64,000 nt of DNA from contig NC_059471.1 of the NCBI RefSeq assembly GCF_018139145.2, forward strand, positions 214,353,494 through 214,417,493. The letters run 5' to 3'. The notes under the pieces are model-generated. The model did not search any database, was not told the origin of the DNA, and was given only the letters and a program-made list of their open reading frames with translations. The number at the start of each line of letters is the position of its first letter. Within the stretch, counting starts at the first letter, position 1. Origin of the DNA: Gymnogyps californianus. Taxonomy: Eukaryota > Chordata > Aves > Accipitriformes > Cathartidae. The position numbers were made by a program, and so were the translations under genes. Below are positions 1-9,945 of the stretch, piece by piece.

Positions 1-1130
1 TTGATTTTATGGGACACCCCATGGAGTTTACAGGACAATTAACCCATATGTGCACATCACTAAGGGGAACAGACACACAAAATTAATCTATTCAATATTT
101 GGTGAAACACAAGCAGCGAAGTGTTGCAACTTGGCTACTCCAGCTGGAAAAAGCTATCAGTTACCGCAGGAAGAACTTGTTGCAGTTTTCCCTGGCAGCT
201 TGGCGTTAACCGCACCGCTGGAGCCTTTAAAAGTGGTTTCCAGAAGGCAGAGAGGGGCAAGCGAGCCTCAAAATCTGTGGCTACTTAGCCAGAAAACTTG
301 GAAGTTTTAGTGCACTGTCACCTCAGGCTTTTAAACAAGGAAAACAGATCAAGTTCTGGCACGTTATTCAACTTGTGTGAAACCACTTAATCCAAAAGAA
401 GAGCAACTCCCATGTCGTTCAGAGTAAAATGCAGCTGCAGCACAAGACAACAGTAAATTTTCTCGGGTTTTTCAGTATTAGTGTTCCCCACCTTTTCTCG
501 CCACTCAGCTGCTTTCTCTCACTGCCACCCCTTCACAGTACCGAGCAAAACGCATTCTCTCAGTAACCTCCTTCCCCAGCCTCTCAAGCCCTAACACTTT
601 ACAGTTTAGGCAAAGTTAAACAAAACAACATCACAATGCAATTAAGGGCACTGTGACTCTAATCAAGCAGCACTGTATCTGACACCCGCCCTATTTTTGT
701 CAGCTTCTTCCTTGTCAATCATCGGGTGACACCATTAAGTTTTCACGCTTCACTAAAATTTTCTAAGTGGCTGAGTGATCGCTCATACAGGCGGAGCCAA
801 TTTTAACAGATCATAGCTGCAAGTCCGTGGTGCTTCGTTACCATCAGATGAAGGCTCAAAACAAGAGTTTTAAGAACAAGCATCTGGCGCCTGAACTGCC
901 GGCTCAGTACAGCGGCAGCCACAAAATCCCGCACTTCCTTAAATCCTACAGGTAGCTAACGCAAAACTTGGTGCTCATTACAGATAAACGGGTACCCAAA
1001 CCTCCCCCCCCTCCCCGAGCAGCGCTGGCCAAGAGCCCGACGAAGCTAAAGACGGTCCCCACCGGCCACCCCCGCGGGGACAGAGGGATGCCAGCCCACC
1101 CGAGCACCCCCCCCCCCCCCCGGTACTCAC
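1..1130 (-). other. Intron 1 of the STIMATE-like gene (partial)
   Basis: Begins on the minus strand with the GTGAGT donor at 1130-1125, followed at once by a run of 15 G on the transcribed strand (C15 at 1107-1121). No second exon of the gene is recognisable before the window edge. The 86-codon open frame at 50-310 on the plus strand matches no family I know. Confidence 0.6.
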
Positions 1131-1410
1131 GCATGAGGGTGCTGAAGGCGCAGAGAGCCAGCAGCGCCTGCAGCAACACGCCGAAGCGCCCCAGCAGCGC
1201 GCCGCTGCCGCAGCCGTGCGCCGGGCGGGGGGCGGCCATGGCGGGCGCGGAGGGGTCGGGTCCGGTCCGGTGCGGAGCGGAGTGGAGCGGAGCGGGTCCG
1301 CCGCGCACAAAGGGCACCCCCCCCCGCCGCCCCCGCCCCTGCCCGGCCCCCGCCCGCGGCGGCGGCCACACCCGGGGGCGGGGGCGGAGGCGGGAGGGGC
1401 GGGGATGGGG
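1000..1410. promoter_or_regulatory. CpG island and probable promoter of the STIMATE-like gene
   Basis: GC- and CpG-dense block around the start codon at 1239. The part upstream of the gene (1240-1404 on the plus strand) holds GC-box sequences, with GGGGCGG-type motifs clustered at about 1373-1404, and no clear TATA box, as is usual for a CpG-island promoter. The transcription start is not defined by the sequence but probably lies at about 1260-1380. Confidence 0.65.
1131..1239 (-). CDS. TMEM110L: STIMATE/TMEM110-like protein, first coding exon (partial gene)
   Basis: Seen: on the minus strand an ATG at 1239 opens a 36-codon frame plus one base, ending at 1131 immediately before a consensus GTGAGT donor (1130-1125). 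The peptide has a short Ala/Pro/Arg-rich start, then SGALLGRFGVLLQALLAL and CAFSTLM, the beginning of a first membrane segment. Known: human STIMATE (TMEM110) has the same pattern at its start (SGAL..FG..LQ.LL...AFSTLM) and, as I recall it, continues with Leu; a phase-1 junction after ATG-C fits a Leu codon in the next exon. STIMATE is a multipass ER membrane protein that promotes STIM1 activation at ER-plasma membrane junctions during store-operated calcium entry. Inference: this is the paralogue annotated TMEM110L or STIMATE-like in birds and fish. The remaining exons lie left of the window. The ATG sits in a CpG island and has G at +4. The exon is embedded in a much longer spurious open frame, so start and end rest on homology and the donor. 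Confidence 0.78.
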
Positions 1411-1448
1411 ATGGGGATGGGGATGGGGATGGGGATGGGGATGGGGAT
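1401..1448. repeat. (GGGGAT)8 hexamer array
   Basis: Eight perfect GGGGAT units in tandem, followed by decayed AGGGAT-type units to about 1460. It abuts the GC boxes upstream of the STIMATE-like gene. Regularly spaced G4 runs on the plus strand make it a strong candidate for G-quadruplex formation. Confidence 0.95.
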
Positions 1449-1454
1449 AGGGAT

Positions 1455-2520
1455 AGGGGGTCCTGGCAGGGACTGGGGTGCTGGGTTGGGGAAGCCGTGG
1501 TGAGGTTTGGGGTGCTGGGTTGGGGGAGTCCCGGTGGGGATAGGGGTGCTGGGGTGGGTGGATGGGTAAGGGTCCTGTTGGGGTTTGGGATGCTAGGCTG
1601 AGGAGTCTCAGAGTGTTTGGGGTGCCAGGATGGGGAAGTCCCGGCAGGTTTTGGGGTGCCTGATGGGGAGTACCTGGCAAGGTTTTCAGTGCTGGGCTGG
1701 GGATGTCCTGGAGGGGTTGGGGGGGTGGGTGGGGGTCCTGGCAGGGTTTGGGATACCAGGCTGGAGAGGGTGGGTGGGGGTCCCGGCAGGGTTTGAGATG
1801 CTGGGCTGTGGGAGTCCTGCTAGGGGTTTGGGGTGCCAGGCTGGGGAGGTTCTGGCGGGGTTTGGGGTACTGTGTTGTGGGAGTCCTGGCAGGAACTGGG
1901 ATGCTGGGCTGGGGAGGGTGGGTGGGGGTCCTGGTGAGGAGTGGGGTGCCGGGTTGAGGGGTTCCAGCAGGGACTGGGGTGCTGGGTTTGGGAGGTCCCA
2001 GTGGGGTTTGGGGTGCTGGGTTGCACGGGTCCTGGCAGGGTTTGGGGTGCCAGGCTGGAGAGGGTGGGTGGGTGGCCCAGCAGAGTTTGGGGTACCGGGC
2101 CGGAGAGGGTCCCGGCAGGGTTTGGAGTGCTGGGTTGGGGGGAGTCCTGGTGGGATTTTGGGTACCAGTCTGGAAAGGGTAGGAGGGTTGCCAGGGGAAT
2201 TGGGGGTCCTGGGCTGGGGAAGATAGAGTGAGTCCCAGCAGGGCTTGTGAGAACTGGGTGGGGAGGGGCATGAAATCGCCCCAGCAGGGCTTTGGGGGTG
2301 CTGGTCTGGGGGCATTGGGGTGGGCAGCAGGGTCAGGGGTGCAGGCATGGGGTGAAGATATGGATTGTCCCAGCAAGGCTTTGGGCATGCTGGGCTGGGA
2401 GAGGAAGGGGATGGTGGCAGTCAGGGATTTGGTGGTGCTGGGCTGGGAGAGCACAGAGTCAGCCCTGGGGGGTTTGGGGGTGCTGGGCTGGGGGGGTCCC
2501 CGTATGCTCAGGGCTGGAGC
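1455..2520. repeat. G-rich minisatellite
   Basis: About 1.07 kb of degenerate tandem repeat. A core close to GGTTTGGGGTGCTGGGCTGG alternates with variants of GTCCTGGCAGG. The period is irregular, roughly 40-60 bases. Several long proline- or glycine-rich open frames run through it on both strands; they result from the repeat composition, not coding selection. The right end (2250-2520) is more diverged. The array lies just upstream of the STIMATE-like promoter. Confidence 0.85.
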
Positions 2521-2639
2521 ACTTGCCCTGGTTAGAGAGGCTGAGGGAGCTGGAGATGAGACAGCTTTGGGGACAGCCCATAGCAGCCCGCTCATCCCTA
2601 TGAGGAAGACTTCAGGAGGACAGAGCCAGGTGCTTCCCA

Positions 2640-2912
2640 GTGGTGCGTGGTGGGAGGACAAGGAACAATGGGCATCAGCTGAAACAAGAGAAGATCTGGC
2701 TGGATGTAAGGCAGAACTTTTTCTCCAGGAGAGCAGTGACACAGGCTGCCCAGCGAGGCTGAACAGGCTCTGTCCTCGGAGGTTTTCAAGACTGGATTAA
2801 ACCTTGAGCATCCTGGTCTGATCTCAGAGCTGACCCTGCTTTAAGTAGGAGGTTGGACCAAACACCTCCCCAGGTCCTTTCCAACCTGAATTATCCTGTG
2901 CTCCTATTCCTG
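2640..2912 (+). mobile_element. CR1 LINE, 5'-truncated 3' end
   Basis: Contains the familiar CR1 3' UTR blocks in order: a GGCAATGGGC-like segment near 2665, GGCTGCCCAG near 2746, a 'GGAGGTTTTCAAGACT' segment near 2777, then GGTTGGACCA and CCAGGTCCTTTCCAACC near 2850-2887 and an ATTATCCTGTG terminus. No ORF remains. It is a typical severely 5'-truncated avian CR1 copy. Confidence 0.9.
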
Positions 2913-4971
2913 TGGTCCATGGCAAGATGATCTGAGACATTGCAGGGTCTGCTGATGGGGTCAGGGTCTCAAACTGCAGCCTCAAACCTGTTTTTTGCTA
3001 CTCTGTGTAATACTGGTCCCATCCCCCTTTCCAGCCTCCTCCCCAGAGGGTAGGTTTCGTTTTCTCTCTCTTTTCGGTATACTTGAGGCTGACGTCACAC
3101 GCTTGAGTTTTCCTCCCTGACTTTGAGAGGCAGGAGCTTGCATTTAGTTACAAAGCCGAAGAGGCTGCAAATCTCATCATATCATATGACTCTGAGCAAC
3201 GGCCTTAAAAACGGCAGCAAATGTTATAAGACAAGAAAATCACAGGAGCTGGCCTGCTTCCCAAGTAGGTCCCGTTTACAACGCAGGAGGGAATTGTGTT
3301 GTTACACATGGGCTTGGGAATTCCCTGTCCTGGTGAGGTCATTAGTGCCAGGCAGTTTGGGCAGAGGTTAGCCCTGGCCAGACAGGCTGGCTGGAGGCTT
3401 GTCCCTCCTCTGGCTGCCTGTTGCTGCCTGCGCTGAATTTCCCCGGCCCCTCAACTGAGCTAACACATCCCTTGGTACCAACGTGCTGACTCTACGTCGC
3501 TGAAATAACCCCTGTCAGAAATAGTCCCTCCTTTTTTCAAGGCTGAATTGACTTTTCGGTTGATAGATGTTCATTTAGCTCACCGACTTTAATCATGGTT
3601 TAATCATGAGTTCAGTCAGCAAGCTGGAGGTTTGATCTTGCTAACTCATTTTCAGCTGATTTTATATGGTAATTGTTAGTTTCATGAAAAGTTTCATTCC
3701 CCTGGCTTGGTAAATCTGATTGGGTTTTGCAATCAGTCACCTTTATATTAAATTCTAAATCAAATATTAAAGTTGATACTCTTATATAAGCCAGTTGAAC
3801 ACACTGTGCGTGGAAGCATCTATTAAGCAAATACATATCTGAACACAGATTTACTCAGGCTCTAACATTTTGCATTTTCTCAGATTTCCTAGGCTGCTGC
3901 TAAAGAACCATTTTTAAGAATTGGTTGCTGGATAATAATTTTTCACCTGGGAATTGCCTCAGACTCTCTTTGCCCAGGTATGGCACAGCAATTGGCGAAC
4001 ACACAGAAAAAAAGACATTTAAACTAGAGCGTATTTCTTAAACAACATTTCATTTTCTATGAATAACCTGCAAATTACCTGTAAGAGATGGCATCAGTGG
4101 ATTGCATGCATATGCACAAGGGGAAAGTTTTCCTAAGGCTTTCTCCAAACCAGTGGTGCCTCCTCCCTTTTCTTGCTAGCCCATTTAACGGTGATTTCTC
4201 CAGGCTGCTGCATTCAGCAGTGGAAAGTTGTCTGAGGCCTTATTTTCAAGTGCTGATAGGTTTACAAGAGAGCACAGTACCTCATAGGTGTGAAAACACT
4301 CAGGCTGTAAGAGGGCAATAAACAGAAAAGCCCTTGATTTCACCCCTCGTTGCAGGAGGCGGCAGATATCCTTTAGTGGCTATTGCTGCTCGACACTCCA
4401 CCGTGAAACCACAGCTTTGCTTTATCAAAAGCATGAGTTGCACTTAAAAATATTTGGATTTTCTGAATCCATGCAAAAAGCCCTTAAGGCTCAGCTGTAT
4501 CCGAGGTGGAGTCTGGGAGCTCTGGCTACTAAATTCTGCTATGTTATTTTGGCACTTCAGATGCCCCACAGCTGTCTCCCTGCTTTTTTCCCCAGGTTTT
4601 TCCATCTCTCCTCAGATGCACAGGGAAGCACTGGATCCTGTTTATACCCGGCACCGTTCCCAAAGTGTGTGTCTGCCCAGTTGTGAACAGTGCAAGCTGC
4701 AACCATCAGGGCAGCCAAACCCAAATCGTAGTCAGTGCCCGCAGGTGCCACAGCTCAACCGATTTATTTTCCTCGGGGAAATTTTCCTTTGGGGCTGTGG
4801 ATTTTATCCTGAGTTGACGCAAAGCTGTTTTCCAAGCAGGAAAGCTCAGAGAGCAAATGTGCTCCCTTATCTGTTCAGGGTAAGGCCCTCCGAGGCTGTG
4901 CGACGGCAGGACTTTCCAGCCAATCTTGGCAGCAAGAGTGGCGTCATGACAGAAAAGAGAAGATAAGTGCT
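2913..4971. other. Intergenic DNA, nothing recognised
   Basis: No gene, RNA or repeat that I can name. Short open frames here (longest about 170 codons at 4454-4966) have no recognisable domain and are taken as chance. Confidence 0.5.
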
Positions 4972-5553
4972 TGTCCTGGTTTCGGCTAGGACAGAGTTAA
5001 TTTTCTTCCTAGTAGCTGGTATAGTGCTGTGTTTTGGATTTAGTAGGAAAATAATGTTGATAACACACTGATGGTTTGAGTTGTTGCTAAGCAGTGTTTA
5101 TACTCAGTCAAGGATTTTGCAGCTTCTCATGCCCAGCCAGCAAGAAGGCTGGAGGGGCACAAGAAGCTGGGAGGGGACACAGCCAGGACAGCTGACCCAA
5201 ACTGGCCAAAGAGCTATTCCATACCATATGACATCATGCCCAGTATATAAACTGGGGGGAGTTGGCTGGGAGGGGTGGATCGCTGCTCAGGAACTGACTG
5301 GGCATCGGTCAATGAGTGGTGAGCAATTGCATTGTGCCTCACTTGCTTTGTACAGTTTAATTCTTTTAGTATTACTATTGTCATATTATTATTATCATTA
5401 TCATTGCTTTTCATTCCTTTCTGTCCTATTAAACTGTCTTTATCTCAGCTCACGAGGTTTTTTTCCTGATTGTCTCCCCCATCCCATGGGTGGGGGGGCA
5501 GTGAGCGAGCGGCTGCGTGGTGCTTAGCTGCCAGCTGGGGTTAAACCACGACA
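4972..5553 (+). mobile_element. Solo LTR of an avian endogenous retrovirus (ERVL-like), copy A
   Basis: Starts TGTCCTGGTTT and ends AAACCACGACA. It is flanked by GTGCT (4967-4971) and GGGCT (5554-5558), a 5-bp target duplication with one mismatch. Inside are CCATATGACATCATG near 5224, a TATA-like TATATAAACTGG near 5245 and a CCTATTAAACTG poly(A)-signal region near 5427. No internal retroviral coding sequence flanks it, so it is a solo LTR left by recombination. Family assignment to ERVL is from memory; the LTR structure is seen directly. Confidence 0.88.
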
Positions 5554-6189
5554 GGGCTGCGATCCTTCTCTTTTCCCTTAACCTTGGTTGGACAAACGCC
5601 TGGAGAGGCTCACGGTGCATTGGTCAGTTTATGCTGATTTACTTCAATCTACCCATTGCTCTTTGTGAGCTTACAGAAATATCGGTGAGAAATATTGATG
5701 ACGTCTGACGAAACAGCAAAGTAAGAAAAAGCAAACGAAGTAAGCAGTTACGCAAGAAATTTCCTAGGAAACGGAAATTAATAAAGGAGTCATTAAAGAA
5801 AAAAAAAAAGACCCAAGAAAACGGAATTTAAATATTAGGCCATGTGCGTAATTGTGAAATCAGAAAAACCAAGACACCAAAGCGGTTTCAAGTAATAAGG
5901 GATGCCAAAACTAATCCAGGCAATTCTGTACACGCATGAAAGCAAGAGGAAAATGAAGGGTGGAGTAAATCCAGGAATTCTCAGAGTGGAAAACCAAATA
6001 ATGGAAACCACAGAAAATACCTCCTTTTTTTCACCCTTCAAAAAAGGATCAGCAAGCGAAATGAAGTTAAAACAATGGGAGCAGAGATAGTGCAGGGCAA
6101 GAGCAGGTTAAAAGATGAGAGGAGGCAAGTCTGCTGTATTCAAGGGCCTGAAGAAACCTATGCAAGGGGAGCTGTGAAGTGGGCAGAGT
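5554..6189. other. Intergenic DNA between LTR copy A and a CR1 relic
   Basis: AT-rich, no gene recognised. Its right part may be further decayed CR1 sequence continuous with the next element, but I cannot align it with confidence. Confidence 0.4.
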
Positions 6190-7170
6190 AAAGCCTGGCT
6201 CCTCGGGGGTTATCACAGGGGACTTGGCGAGGAGTTTTGGAGGACTGGAGAAGGGCAAACGCTGTGCCTGTCTGTAAGAAGGAGGGGAATGAGAATCTAG
6301 GGAATCAGACACCGGCCAGCTTTATTCCAGTAGCCAGCAAGATAATATTAAAAATTATCAAACAATCAATTTATAAGCACCTAGAGGATAATAAGGTAAT
6401 AAAAAACAGCCGATATGGATTTGACAAGAATAAATCATGTCAAGCCAGTCTCATTTTCTACTCTGAGAGGACGACTGGCCGTATCTTGACTTGGGGAAGG
6501 CTTTTCTTGCTGCCCCAGTGACTGTCTCATAAATAAGCAGTGAATATATGGCTCCTGTGAGCTCTGCAGGAGCACCACCTCCAGACAAACCCCCACCAAC
6601 TGCTCAAAAAGCTGTTTGCTGCTGCATCAGATGAGGTGCGATGGCTCCGAGGTAGGCATCTAAAGTTAGGTAAGGTAAATTACACCCCTAGGTGACAATC
6701 AAAGATATCAAGCTAGAAGAGTCTGCAAACGTTTGTGAGGTTAGGGGGAGAATTAGAAATGATTTCGTTAAACTGGAGGGATGGTTCCAAAGTCAACAGA
6801 ATGAAATGCAATGAGTGATAGGGAGGGAAGGAGGCAGAAAGCGGCATACCTGGCTGGAAAGAGGATCAGGAGATGTAAGTGGCCTGCAGACAAAATGTGA
6901 GTCAATAACAAAAAAGGCATTGTGAGGAAAGCACATTCTGTTCTGGGAGGTTATCTATCTGGAGTGTTTTACAGAAAATTTGGGGTAGTCGCTGGGTTCA
7001 GCCCAGTTTTGCTATCGCAAGAGATGTATACATGCTGGAGTCTGGAGAACAGCAAGAATGACAAGCATTTGAGAAAATAAGAATTAGAAAGTAAATGGGA
7101 TATTATTTCCCCCAGAAAAACCCGCAGGAATAATAGGTGTCAATGGAGGAACAGGGTTTGTGGCAAAACT
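6190..7170 (+). mobile_element. Decayed CR1 LINE, ORF2 reverse transcriptase region
   Basis: The frame from 6237 reads through recognisable CR1 reverse transcriptase sequence, including DWRRANAVPV, KIILKIIKQSIYKHLED and a NKVIKNSRYGF-like block, then loses frame near 6480-6521 before the YLDF/AFD catalytic region. Nucleotide similarity to CR1 seems to continue patchily at 6770-6830 (GGATGGTTCCAAAGTCAACA region) and 6945-7090. It is an old, inactivated copy with several indels and is not functional. Confidence 0.82.
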
Positions 7171-9800
7171 ATTCCAGTACAGAGAAAGTTCTTAGAAAAA
7201 GTTATTAGAGAAAGTTATTAGTATTGTTCTTCACATCTACCTGTTCATTTCTCAAAAGGACAGCACCATTATGAGCTGTTTATGCATCTTTTCTGGCTGA
7301 GAAGACAGTGACTGAGAAAATCAGATGTTCATTTTGGGCTCAAAGAGAGCTTTTTCATTCGCTTGAGTTGTAGCAGTGGTGGAGCCCGTCACCACTGGAG
7401 TCAGGGCAGGAAAGAACATCTTATTACCCAGTAAAACCTAACCTCGACTGGCGACATCACAGCTGGGATACCAGGGCAACTTCTGTGCCATTCCCGTGCT
7501 GTGTGAGTGTGGCACGTGGGCTCAACACATCAGTGAAGAGCAGCAGCAGTAAGAGTAACAGCGTGGCTCAGTGCAAGTGTTTTGGGCTAGACAGATCTGA
7601 CAAGAGAAATCAGCAGTGGTGGTTGCCAGAAAACATGTAAAATAAGTGCACGGTGCTGAGCTAGATTAGAGTGCACTTTTTTCCAGTAATCCTGCTCTAT
7701 TTTACCCCATGAGTTCTGAGACCTCGTTCATTTTCTTCCTGACCTTCGGTACTTACCTTCCATTGCAAAGGGCTGCCTGTATTCCTTGAGGACAATATGC
7801 CTTTTTTTTTTTTTTTTTTTGGTCCTTGCTTGAAAAGACAAATCATTTTTTTGTTACAAAAAAGGGTGTTTTGGAGCACTGGGAATTGTCCAGCCCATTG
7901 CAATGGCTAATGACAACCCTCTGCATGTCACCCCTTCCCATACATGGCTGGCTGGGATGTCTGACATGCAACGCAGGTACGGGCTTACACATAGCAGCCC
8001 TAGGAGGGCTGGGCTCCGATTTCAAAAGAGACCTGGGGAGAGGACAGGTTTTTTGAGGCTTCCTCACTTCAAGGGCACTTAGCTGTGAAGAGCTGCTGGC
8101 TTGGGATCAGGCGGGTTACTCGGCACCGGGCCAGGGGCTCCAGCTTATTTGCATTTGCTGCTCCTTGCATCGAGCTGAGAAGGAAATAAGAGTGCAGGAG
8201 ACGGCATTCCCCTCTGTGTCCAAAGCCCCATTGGTTTTTTTTTCAGGTCTATTACTTTTTTGTGATGTTGCCATGGCCTTGGATACCCTTATAGCGGTCC
8301 TGGTACAATCATGGGATAACAAAGCCAGTCCCTGCTCTGTACAAGCTACTCTTGGGTGGGATCCGTCTCACCTGGCTTTAGGTGTCCCCTGTTGAGATGT
8401 CTTTTGGCTCCTTTCAGAGTCAGTGGAGAGAAAAAGCCTCTTGAAGGACATCTTCCTCTGACCCATTCTGGTCAGCTCTCAGGTGAAGCGACTCTGCTCC
8501 ATCTGCAGGCAGTTCAGCAACGGCCCCACGTGTCAGGGAAGAGTCACAAAAACACGAGTGCTGATTTTTTACAACACCACAACACGGTTTTCTTCAACTC
8601 ACTTGCCCCATAAGCACTCAAGGTGTTTTGTACCCCCAAGGTCCCCAGTGTGATGGTAGGGATGAGGAGGGGGCAGTGGCAGCTCTGCGGATGGTTATTG
8701 TGGTAAGTTGGAGGGGGACACGGGAAACTGCCCTTCCAGGATGACGCTCATGTAAATTATTCATCTGATTTTATTTCTCATCTGATGGAGAAATTGCTTC
8801 TGAAAACAAGGTCTCTTGAGAAAAACTCCTTTAAGTGATACTTGGAACACACTTTATTCATGCTGCCAGCAGCGACGATCCCTGCTGATTAAATAGTAGA
8901 TAGACCTTATTCTTGCTGAATTACCCATTTTTACAAAGCCTGGCACATTTAACAATCAGTTCTAGGTTATATTCATAAGCAAGAGGCCAACACCAATTTT
9001 TATATCAGCCGAGACTTTGTATTGCAGGATACTCCAAGGAGTAATTGTCAAGATAATTCTTTTGTATTTTCAATAAGTGCTTTAGCTGTGTTATTATGAG
9101 ATGTTCAGTGTCTTGCTCTGAATGAATGGGAACAATTTCACACTTTACAGGGCCTGTGGCATTGTTGGCATGCTGTGTTTGGCTTGGAGCTGGGCTCTCA
9201 AACATTGTTTGCCCAGCTCACCCCTGGCCGTGTAAGCCAGCGGGACAGGTGACAGTGGCTTTCAGGTCTGTGCCAAGCTGTGCTGATATGCAGAAAGAGG
9301 CAGGTCTCAGCCTTCCTTTTTCCCTCCCCTCATTCAGAACACCTCTGCTGTGCAAATCAGTCCATGAGCATATCCCACTCATCCTGCATGGTCATCCCTT
9401 CACCTACAGTAGGAGGCAAAAGTCCTACACAACCACAGAGGAACCTCCTACAGGTCCCACCATCCCTACGGGGATGATGGTCCTCCATCAGGGTTGACCC
9501 TCTGAGGGTCATATATCACCCTACATCTGTACAGGGACGATGGTTCTGCTTCACCCTACATCCCTATAGAGGTGATGATCCTACGCCATCTCAGTGGCTA
9601 CAGGCTTCAGTGATGGTGTGTGATGAGAGCTCATCTTTACTGGTGCAAGCAATCGGAGGCCAGACCCCACTCCTCAGTCCTGCACAGAGCTCAAAACAGC
9701 TGAGAAATCACCTTTCTTCCTTGCTGCTCCACTGGAGTGCAGAGCCCATCTTAGACCGACTGTGCATGGACTGTTGGTAGGACTCCAGCTTAAAGGAAGG
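7171..9800. other. Intergenic DNA, T19 tract, otherwise nothing recognised
   Basis: Contains a 19-T run at 7802-7820, which could be the tail of a minus-strand retroposed sequence, though no body is recognisable. No supported gene. Confidence 0.45.
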
Positions 9801-9945
9801 ATGATTTAATGATTAAGAGAGTGGACTGAAACTCCAGTTTCAGTAGCTGGCTTTGCTACAGTATTCGTACATTATGTTGGACCAGTCAATAAATCATTCT
9901 GCATTTTCCTCTTCCTCTGAGTAAACTGGAGGACAACTGCAATTC
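9801..9945 (+). repeat. MIR-like SINE relic
   Basis: Reads like a degraded MIR: TTAATGATTAAGAGAGTGGAC at the start, a TAGCTGGCTTTGCTAC segment near 9845, GTTGGACCAGTCA near 9876 and the late TTTTCCTCTTCCTCTGAGTAA block near 9904. The order and spacing fit the MIR consensus (tRNA-related head, CORE, tail). Assignment is from memory of the consensus. Confidence 0.6.

Noticed and set aside
946..2742. A 598-codon minus-strand open frame, Pro/Thr-rich
   Set aside because: Most of it is translation of the G-rich minisatellite and C-rich flanks. Only the 36 codons at 1131-1239 match a known family, and a consensus donor ends them. Other long frames in 968-2800 on both strands are the same artefact.
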